64,000 bases of DNA, taken from the NCBI RefSeq assembly GCF_032452875.1, contig NC_083883.1, positions 58,402,698 to 58,466,697 on the forward strand, read 5' to 3'. The position numbers and the translations under genes were made by a program. Under the pieces are notes generated by a model. That model saw only the letters and a program-made list of their open reading frames with translations, made no database searches and was not told the origin of the DNA. Below are positions 56,126 through 64,000 of this stretch, piece by piece. Positions within the stretch are counted from its first letter, which is position 1. Each line of letters begins with the position of its first letter. The stretch comes from Bos javanicus. Taxonomy: Eukaryota > Chordata > Mammalia > Artiodactyla > Bovidae.

Positions 56126-57477
56126 TATATACTATTTAATACGTTGGACAGTGGTCCAAGGCTATTTTGGGGTCATGCACCCTTTTGGGAATATGATGGA
56201 AGCTCTGCTCACTTTTTAGCAATATTCCCAAGTCACATATTTCATGTAAGTTTCAAAGGTCTCTGGATTTCCTGGTAGGAAGGTCAGCATTTGCTGACCT
56301 TGTTTAAGGCATATGGATAGCTTTTGTTTTGAACGACCCCAGAGAAATGAGATTTCACAGGACTCTGTAACATCCCCTTCTCTCAGTAAGGGAGTAGCAG
56401 CCCCGGGGTGAGGAGTTTTATTGATGTGGGGTGTGGAGCTTTGCAGAAGGCAGATTGACACATGGAAGTATCCACAGAGATGTAAAGAGAATTTAAAAGG
56501 AAGGCCACGTGTGCTGCCTCCCCTAGTATCCAGCAGGGCTCAGTGACATGTGAAGCACCACGTCCATACCTTTCCCAGGGCTCCTGTGAAGATAAGGTTT
56601 CCATTACCCTCCTCCTCAGCTGCCTCTTCCTATACTGCATTGGTGGTCAAGGTCAGAATGTTTGCCCTCGTGGGACCCTGAGGAATTGCCCATTTTATTC
56701 TCACTTAGTTCTGCTCCTTGATCTTGCCCCAGACATGCAGTGAAGTCATAGTAACCCTGCGTGAAAGAACTGTGGACACGAGATTGTTGGTCTCCGGGGG
56801 TGAGTATGCCCACTGTGATGGGAATGAGATCCATGAGTCTGCTTGTGTGGGCAAGCCATGTGCCCCGATGGATGTAAGTTAGCATCTGTGTACAGCAGAG
56901 TCTGTCCTGTGGAGGTGTGGTCCTCCAGAAGAGAGGCATTGTCTGGTTTTAGAAGGAAAACAGATGGTCAGTCTGCCCCCTCCTTTCACAGCTCCCTGAC
57001 CCTTGTCCACAGAATCTTCCGGATTCCCTGTGTGGAAAAGATCTCCTCCACTGCTCAGTCCCCATAGTCCTTGACCTGTGACTTCCTGGGGTGCACATTG
57101 CTCCCTGCTGCCGTGGTTCTATACAGGTCTTGTTTTTATTTACTGAAAGTTCCCCAGGAGCCAAATGCATGTCTGATTCACTTTTGTCGTCCCTAAGTAC
57201 CTAGCACAGTGTTAGACTGTCAGCTATGTTTGTAGAATGGATAAAGTAGAAAGTTAGGTTGCCGATGCCCACTAGGAATGAGAAAAAGGTGAGAGAAACT
57301 TTCTGTAACTCGAGGCTCTTTGTGGGGAACCAGGGCAGTGACTTTCAGATTCTGATTTTGTTGCCTACAGAGGTGTCTCAGTGGTTTTTGAGGGGAACTG
57401 TTGGACACGGGGCTTCCTGCCCACCATCAAGACGGGTAGCCCCTCTCTTACCTGTTTCATATGAAAAAAGAGTTTCT
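56126..57477 (+). other. PAPPA2: PAPPA2 intron, unique sequence and an L2 relic
   Basis: About 56960-57240 resembles an L2 3' end ('tttttatttactgaaagttc', 'tacctagcacagtgttagac'). No other feature is recognised, and the 107-codon minus-strand frame at 56616-56939 has no support. Confidence 0.5.
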
Positions 57478-57700
57478 GCTGTGCTTAGCCACTCAGTTGT
57501 GTCTGACTTTTGAGACCCAGCGTGGGCCACAGGCCTTGCATAGCCTACCAGGCTCCTCTGTCCATGGGGATTCTCCAGGCAAGAACACTGGAATGGGTTG
57601 CCATGCCCTCCTCCAGGGGATCTTCCCAATCCAGGGATCGAACCTAGGTCTCTCTCATTGTAGGCAGATTCTTTACTGTCTAGCCACCAGGGAAGCCCGC
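57478..57700 (-). mobile_element. Bov-tA SINE
   Basis: 'gtgcttagccactcagttgt' to 'ctttactgtctagccaccag' then 'ggaagccc': antisense Bov-tA followed by a C-rich patch. Confidence 0.9.
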
Positions 57701-57764
57701 CCTCCCACCCCACCCCCCAAAAGTGTTTAATTGCTTCTAAAAAGTTTAAACCCTGTAACTCTAG

Positions 57765-58000
57765 AGCAGAGGTTGGTATACTCTGGCCCATGGGCCACAT
57801 CTTGTCCAAAGCAAAAGTCTGTTTTTATAAAGAAAGTTTTATTAGAACCCAGCCACACCCAATTGGTTATGTGTTCTCTGGAGCTGCTCCTACTTTGAAT
57901 GGCAGAGTAGTTGCAACAGAGAAGATATTGCCCACAAAGCCTAAAATATGTGCTGTGTGGCCCTTTGTAGAAAGTTGGCTAACTCCTGCCCTTGAGTTTG
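57765..58000. mobile_element. hAT-type DNA transposon relic (CAGGGGTCGGCAAACT class)
   Basis: 'gcagaggttggtatactctg', 'ttttattagaacccagccac', 'gcccacaaagcctaaaatat' and 'aaagttggctaactcctgcc' follow a common mammalian element with inverted ends. The family name is not certain. Confidence 0.6.
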
Positions 58001-58002
58001 CT

Positions 58003-58580
58003 TCTCAAACTTAAATGTGCATAGAGATTCCCTGAAATTCTTCTCAAAGTGATCTCACTGCTATGGGAATACACCTTGCCGCAGATGCAATGAGAATGCC
58101 AAGTACAGCGCATTTCCTTTCCGAAGGACCAGAGGCGCTGTGCTATGAATTTGTCACCGCATGTACACTAAGGCCGGATGCCTTGGTGCAGCAGGGATAA
58201 AGGAAAACCAGTTTCTGAGAGATTCAGGACTCCTTTGACAGCCGACTCTGCCTTGAGGATTCATGAGGGCCTTGCAGATCACGCTTTAGACCGTATAGCA
58301 GTTTACAATGCTTTCACCCGATCTTCCTCCTCTCTTTCCTTCCCTCGAGGTCAGACCTGCATCATGGACTAATGGCTCTCCTGGCCTTTTCGGGCTTCCT
58401 CCCTGTTTTATCTCCTAGTTATCTCTCCTAATAAAGTCCATGTATATTGAGCTCCATCTTGACATCTGCTTCTTTCACTAATGCAACTAACTAACACAAG
58501 GTCTGGGGGAACCTGAGATTCTGCATTTCTAACAGGCTCCTCGGTGCTGCTGCTACTAGCATGCGGATCATGACTTAGGA
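58003..58580 (-). mobile_element. MER5A-like relic, split
   Basis: Left part 58003-58060 ('cttctcaaacttaaatgtgc') and right part about 58497-58580 ('gagattctgcatttctaaca', 'ctcctcggtgctgctgctac') both fit antisense MER5A. About 430 bases of other sequence lie between them. Confidence 0.5.
58065..58496 (+). mobile_element. Probable LTR-like insertion
   Basis: About 430 bases between two MER5A parts. It has an AATAAA at about 58430 ('ctcctaataaagtccatgta') followed by 'tattgagctccatcttgaca' and ends near 'ctaactaacaca', which looks like a solo LTR with its R/U5 end. No coding frame, and no target-site duplication was found. The family is unknown to me. Confidence 0.35.
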
Positions 58581-58699
58581 CTTAAGTGGACACGTGAGTC
58601 TCGAGAAGTGTCAGCAAAAAAGTGCCTTTTTCTTTAAAGGCACAAGAATTAGTAAATAATTTAGACTTTACAGGTTGCACAGTCTCCATTGAAACTATT

Positions 58700-58860
58700 C
58701 TGTTCCTAGAATGTCCAAGCCCCTATAAACAATATGTAAATGAATGAGCAGAGCTGTGTTTCAATAAAACTTTATTTACGAAGACAAGTGGCAGATCTGA
58801 TTTTGGCTGTGGGCAGATCAGATTTTGGCTGGCTATTTGCCAGCTCCTGGTATCCAGGAC
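58700..58860. mobile_element. Fragment of hAT-type relic with internal duplication
   Basis: 'tttcaataaaactttattta' followed by two near-identical copies (17 of 18 bases) of gcagatctgattttggct at 58791-58808 and 58813-58830. The element type resembles that at 57765-58000. Confidence 0.5.
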
Positions 58861-59457
58861 TCTTCCTGCATGCTGTGCGTCTTCCTCAATCCTCTTTTGC
58901 TTTGCTTCCTAGTTCTACACTATGCAGGATAATGCCTACAGAGAGACTGACAGTATCAGGGGTAGGAAAACTCCTTTTATTCAAGTAAATACAAAACTTC
59001 CCAGAAATTTCCTTCAAAAAAAACAAATCCTGATGGTTTCTGGATATAAACATTCCAGATGGAGTTTGTATTTATTTAGAGCTGACCCTTGAACAACGTG
59101 AGTTTGAGCTGTTGAATCTGAGGATGTGGACCCAGATATGGAGGAGATGGGAATACAGAGGGCTAACTATAAGTTGCACATGGATTTCTGAATGCATGGA
59201 GTGTTGGTGACCCTAACCCTTGCATTGTGCAACATCAACTATATTTTCTTTTTATGGCATTTTGAGATAAAACTTTTATACTGTAAACTTCACCTGTTCA
59301 AACTCTACAATTTATGTTTTTTAGAATATTTACAGAGTTGTGCAATTGTCACTACAATCTAATTTTAGAACATTTTCATTCTACCCAAAAGAAACAACTT
59401 ACTCATTAGTAGTCACTCCCCATTTCCTTCCCCTTCTTCCCAAATACACAATAACTA

Positions 59458-60128
59458 GTCAGTTCAGTCGCTCAGTCGTGTCTGACTCTTTGTGACACCA
59501 TAAATTGCAGAACTCCAGGCCTCCCTGTCCATCACCAACTCCCAGAGTTCACTCAGACTCAGGTCGATCGAGTCGGTGATGCCATCCAGCCATCTCATCC
59601 TCTGTCGTCCCCTTCTCCTCCTGCCCCCAATCCCTCCCAGCAGTCTTTTCCAATGAGTCAACTCTTCGCATGAGGTGGCCAAAGTACTGGAGTTTCAGCT
59701 TTAGCATCAGTCCTTCCAAAGAACACCCAGGACTGATCTCCTTTAGAATGGACTGGTTGGATCTCCTTGCAGTCCAAGGGACTCTCAGGAGTCTCCAACA
59801 CCACAGTTCAAAAGCATCAGTTCTTTGGCACTCAGTTTTCTTCACAGTCCAAATCTCACATCCATGCATGACTACTGGAAAAACCAGAGCCTTGACTAGA
59901 CGGACCTTTGTTGGCAAAGTAATGTCTCTGCTTTTCAATATGCTATCTAGGTTGGTCATAACTTTCCTTCCAAGGAGTAAGCTTCTTTTAATTTCATGGC
60001 TGCAATCACCATCTGCAGTGATTTTGGAGCCCCCAAAAATAAAGTCTGACACTGTTTCCACTGTTTCCCCATCTATTTCCCATGAAGTGATGGGACCAGA
60101 TGCCATGATCTTAGTTTTTTGAATGTTG
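59458..60128 (-). mobile_element. BovB LINE, 3' fragment
   Basis: Same family as 14885-15785. It carries only the post-RT region (HEIKRSLLLGRKVMTNLDSI, VVMHGCEIWTVKK, FELWCWRLLRVPWTARR); YADD lies upstream of the truncation. It also has small gaps relative to the first copy, for example near 'cccagcagtcttttcc'. The open frame runs on into flanking L1 sequence and is not a gene. Confidence 0.93.
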
Positions 60129-60183
60129 CAACCACTATTTTCTGTCTCTGTAGATTTGGCTACTCCGGTCATTCCATGTAATA

Positions 60184-60503
60184 CAGTAAGTACCCTACAT
60201 ATGAATCTTTAACTTGAGAACTTCAAAGATGCGAACTTGTGTTTGCATGTCTAATCGTGTAAGTTAGTTCACATGCCTGGCATATTTTTCAAGGTATTGT
60301 GCTGTGAGATTAAATATGTTCTATTTTTGTGTGTGTTTGTTTTTTATGCATTATTTGTGTGAAAAGTATTACAAATCTATACAGTACAGTACTATACAGC
60401 TGATTGTATCTGGTACCTAGGCTAACTTTGTTGGACTTATATGAACAAATTGGATTTGTGAACTCTCAGAAGGGAACTCATTCATATGTAGCAGGCTTAC
60501 TCT
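60184..60503. mobile_element. Internally deleted Tigger-type (TcMar) DNA transposon
   Basis: The left end 'cagtaagtaccctacatatg' and right end 'tcatatgtagcaggcttact' then 'ctg' are inverted repeats. The interior 'aagatgcgaacttgtgtttg' and 'ggtacctaggctaactttgt' is Tigger-like, with the transposase part missing. The left end follows a TA, as expected for TA-targeting; the right-hand TA has decayed. Confidence 0.7.
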
Positions 60504-60850
60504 GTGTGGTCTTTTGAATCTGGTTTCTTTCACTTGAGGTTTGCTTTTTTTAGTATGTATTGGAGCGTCATTCCTTTTTATTGCTGAATACTATTCCTTA
60601 TATATGTCCTATTTTGTTTATTCATTCTGCAGTTGATGGACATTTTAGTGGCTTCCACTTTTGGGCTGTTACAAATAGTGCTGCTATGGACCCTGCACAA
60701 GCAGACTTATGTTTTTATTTCTGCTGGGTAGGCACCTAAGAGTGGGATTGTATATGGTAACTCTGTGTTAAACATTTTGAAGCACTGACAGACTGTTTTC
60801 CAAAATGGCTACACCATTTTGCACTCCTCAGCAATGCACGAGAGTTTGGT

Positions 60851-63479
60851 TTTATATTTTTGACCCACTGAAATGAAAAGGGCTTCTCTGGGCTCGTTGA
60901 AGGCTAGGGCTTGGCCACTGCTTACATCTGGTAGCACCTGGGTCGTCTTTGAGGAATGTGCTGATGTTTTGTACAATGAATAAACACCTGGATCTCTGCA
61001 CTGAGACCTCTGCAATCACATGAAGGTCTTACTGATTGAGAAGGAAATTATCATCAAGCTCCTTCCTTCAGCCACTTAAGGGCATCCTAAGAGGGCCCTT
61101 TCTTCCCTGAACCTAACTCTGCCTGATGGAGTTTCCCTTCAGCCTGAACTGCATTACTTTCTATGGCTTTCCACCACATGAGCTCAGAATGACATGCTCA
61201 TGGGGAACACTCAGGCCCTCCACAGTGCCTCAGATTCTGATGCAGCAGCACCTTCAGGAAGCAAAAGAGAGAAACAGAAGGGAGGAGGGAAAATAAAGGC
61301 CATAGAGTTCTGATAATATGACCTGAACTTTTCCCTGGACTCCAGCTCTGGGCGCTCAGGCATTGCCATCTCCCTGTGGCCCACACTATTCAGGGCCTGT
61401 GTCTGACTCCCAGGGGGTTGGGATGCTGAAGTCACCCAGGTGTCTGGGGTACAGGTCAGGAAAGGAGACTCACTTCCAGGTGGTAGCACAGAGGGGCTTT
61501 CTCTGAGCATGACTGTGTGATTGTCCTCATCACATTGCAGGTGTGTTGCTTGACACCGCTCCCTGCCCTTCCTGTCTTCATCCCCTTCTTCAGTTACTAC
61601 CCCCCTTCATGGCATCTACAATCTCAGGATGACAGTGTAGTCAGGAGGAGCCTTGGCCAATCCACGTGCCACCATCTGCTTCTCTCTTCTCTTTGTCTAT
61701 TGGTTGTCTATTCTCTCCATCCTCAGAGATGAGATGGAAACCCACAGGCACTCTCAGTGTAGTTCTTGGGTGGAGTACAGGTTGTCAGGTGGAAATATTC
61801 AGGAGTAATAGGGGTGCAGCTGGAAAGTAGGCATCACCTTTGGCAGCCCAAGTAAATTCACCCGTTTGCCCTGCACTGGCAATGCTTTGTCCTTCCTCAC
61901 CTTCTGCTCCCTCCTCCGTGCTCTGCTTTATTGTTCCTCTGGAGCTGCCCATCTGAGTCATTTGGGATGTGTGTGCCAGGTGGCTTGGCTTCTTCCTGTT
62001 CCCATCCTAGCCCATGCCTTGAGGAGGCAAAATAAATAGGAGTGGAAGGCGGCACGTTAGTTTGTATTCTGAGCCTGTATACCCTGACTGTCCCTTAGCT
62101 TTGGTTCCTGCTGCCATAAACAAGTACATCAATTCCATGCTTCTGTGTTCTGAGGGTCAGTTACTCTGGGTACTCATCAGATTCCTTCCTGCTCACATCA
62201 TACACCCCATGACCCTGGCACCTTCTAGAAAACACATCTCTATGTTAAGTTTGTGTCCCAAAAATAACATCCCCTCCTTCTCATGTTCATTACCTGCCTT
62301 AAAAAAATCCCATGCTTTGAATTTTTTTAAAAAAGAGAGCATCCAGGAAATAAAGCCCAGTGGGCAAACAAAAACATCCCAATTCTCTTTATGAGTCAGA
62401 AGTGAGTCGTAGAGAAAAATGGTCCTGCCCAAATATACAAAACGGTCATTGGAACCCAACATTTCAGAGCATTTTGAAGTTGAAATGTTGCCATGGCAAT
62501 GCTTGGGATATCAAGACCAGTAATCATGGCTCATTTCTGGATTAGAAGTCCAGTGGCTGATCAGAGGGGAAGTCACAGAGCTTAAAAGTTAATCAATCAG
62601 TTAGTGAGTCATCATTCAAGCAGTGACTCAGCATTTGCTGACTTTCATACAACTTGTTGCCCTGCATTTTGGACAGGTTAGAAAATAAATATACTTTTTT
62701 TTGGGTTCTGTTTATTATTTTATCCATTCATCCCACATTTATTGAGTTCCTCTTAGGTGAAGTATTAGACATTTAGTCATATGTTGGGGGAATCAAGAGA
62801 GCAAGGCAGAGGCCATACCTAGAAGATTCTCTCTGTCCGGTGGGAGCTGACCTGTAATTAGACTATTGCAGCTTGGCCTCTGGGAGATCCCAGTCCTATC
62901 TCGATGAGACCAAGAATTCCTCGAGGCTAGAAAGGGAGAGCCAGTAACTGGAGAGACTGAAGGAGGCCTGAAGGCAGCAGAATTGGGGAAAAGAGAAAAG
63001 GATGGATTTACCAAAGTGTCAGATGGTACAGAGCCACCCGATACGAGATCAGGCCTGAACTGGGCCCATTGGATGCAGCTGTTAGAAAATCATCAGGGAC
63101 TTTAGAGAGAGCAGTTTCACTCTGGAGTTGGGGGTTCAGAGGGGACTCCACATTACAGCGGGTGGAGTTATGAGTGAGATGTGAGACTATGAAGACCCAG
63201 AACAGGGTCCAGCACAATCTGCTCAGAAACTGGCCATGGACAGAAGGCAGAAGTAGACACAGGGGTGTAGAGGGAATTTTTTAAGGTAAGAGAGAGCCAA
63301 CGTCCTGTAATAAAGCACTAGTCATATAAAAGAGAAGGCAGCATAACACACAGGGAGGTGATACAAGATGGATCCCGGAAATGGAGAGCATGCCCATGCA
63401 AGTTCCAGTGTTTCAAGAAATTATTGAAAGGATTTTTATTTGACAAATACTTATGTAGTATTTACTCAACAGCACATGT
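60851..63479 (+). other. PAPPA2: PAPPA2 intron, mainly single-copy
   Basis: No gene or well-defined repeat recognised apart from short L2-like words near 62720-62760 ('cccacatttattgagttcct'). The 110-codon frame at 62062-62394 lacks family resemblance. Confidence 0.5.
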
Positions 63480-63632
63480 AACTGTGGTCACTTTGAAAAT
63501 GTTAACTCATGAACTCAGAACAACTCAAGGAAGTGGATGGAGAAGCTGTAGCACAGAGAGGAATAGGATGACACACAGCTGCTCCTGCAGCATCGAGATT
63601 TGAACCTGAACGCTCGGTCCCTAGGATCAAAG
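63480..63632 (-). repeat. MIR SINE relic
   Basis: 'aatgttaactcatgaactca', 'ctgtagcacagagaggaata', 'acacacagctgctcctgcag' and 'gagatttgaacctgaacgct' follow antisense MIR. Confidence 0.65.
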
Positions 63633-63639
63633 TGAAGGT

Positions 63640-63848
63640 GAAAGTGTTAGTTGCTCAGTCACGTCCAACTCTTTGCAACCTCATGGACTGTAGATCATCA
63701 GGTTCCTCTGCCCATGAGATTCTCTGGGCAAAAATAGTAGAGTGGGTTGCCATGCCCTTCTCCAGGGGATCTTCCTGCCTCAGGGATCAGACCCAGGTCT
63801 CCCAAATTGCAGGCTGATTCTTTACCGTCTGAGCTACCAGGGAAGCCC
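63640..63848 (-). mobile_element. Bov-tA SINE
   Basis: 'gttagttgctcagtcacgtc' to 'ctttaccgtctgagctacca' then 'gggaagccc', a complete antisense Bov-tA. Confidence 0.9.
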
Positions 63849-64000
63849 AAGAAACTACTCCCCAAACCCACACTCACCAAACTTACTTCAAGTCACTCCC
63901 TGGGATTTTAGTTAATATGACACCTTTTCTAGAAAACCTTCCTTGGCCTCACTGATATAGATTTGTTCTCCAATGAATACTGATATCCTGCTGTTGTTAT

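Larger units (their letters stand above)
59230..60850 (-). mobile_element. Old L1 3' region, split by BovB and Tigger
   Basis: Antisense L1 in three parts: 59230-59457 ('gttgtgcaattgtcactaca'), 60129-60183 ('caaccactattttctgtctc'), and 60504-60850 ('ttgctgaatactattcctta', 'acagactgttttccaaaatg'). The parts resume the same L1 text across the two insertions, giving the order L1 first, then the others. Confidence 0.75.

Noticed and set aside
1..64000. A CRISPR array, prophage, operon or other new multi-gene system
   Set aside because: The window is vertebrate intergenic and intronic DNA. Repeats are all dispersed or simple types, and there is no cluster of coding frames.

Overview
This is a stretch of mammalian nuclear DNA from a ruminant, most likely cattle or a close relative. 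The evidence is a dense set of Bov-A2, Bov-tA and CHR-type SINEs, two BovB (RTE-clade) LINE copies, and bovine-type L1 3' ends, on a background of older shared mammalian repeats (MIR, L2, MER5A, MER20, Tigger, MaLR LTRs). No prokaryotic gene organisation, CRISPR array or intact mobile-element gene was seen.

Only one protein-coding segment is convincing: 49577-50492 (+), the first coding exon of PAPPA2 (pappalysin-2). It encodes residues 1-305 plus the first base of codon 306 and ends at a GT splice donor at 50493. PAPPA2 is a secreted metalloprotease that frees IGF from IGFBP-3 and IGFBP-5. The window holds the signal peptide, the propeptide with a tetra-arginine site, and the start of the laminin-G-like domain. 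The catalytic part lies beyond the right edge.

Layout. 1 to about 48.9 kb is upstream intergenic sequence: a sense L1 split by three SINEs (0.16-2.9 kb), MIR/L2 relics, two bovine L1 3' ends (7.0-8.5 kb), a short tRNA-Gly 5'-half inserted between 14-bp direct repeats (9.5 kb), a BovB fragment (14.9-15.8 kb), DNA-transposon relics (24.7-25.2 and 39.6 kb), a nearly full-length but broken antisense L1 (31.3-38.9 kb) carrying an inverted pair of Bov-tA SINEs, and a pyrimidine tract of about 365 bp (45.4-45.8 kb). The region 48.9-49.58 kb is the PAPPA2 5' flank, with a possible small 5' exon, a repeated 18-mer and a TATA-like box. From 50493 to the right edge is PAPPA2 intron, holding a G-quadruplex-prone tract (53.57 kb), a retrocopy of the HNRNPA1 3' UTR (55.04-55.72 kb), SINEs, hAT relics and a nested L1/BovB/Tigger stack (59.2-60.85 kb).

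I found no new multi-gene system. The observations most worth a second look are the tRNA-Gly 5'-half insertion with its apparent target-site duplication, the sense-oriented HNRNPA1 3' UTR retrocopy inside the PAPPA2 intron, the inverted SINE pair around an AT-rich core, and the candidate upstream exon/promoter signals of PAPPA2. Repeat family names come from recalled consensus sequences, not a database search; element edges without target-site duplications are approximate.
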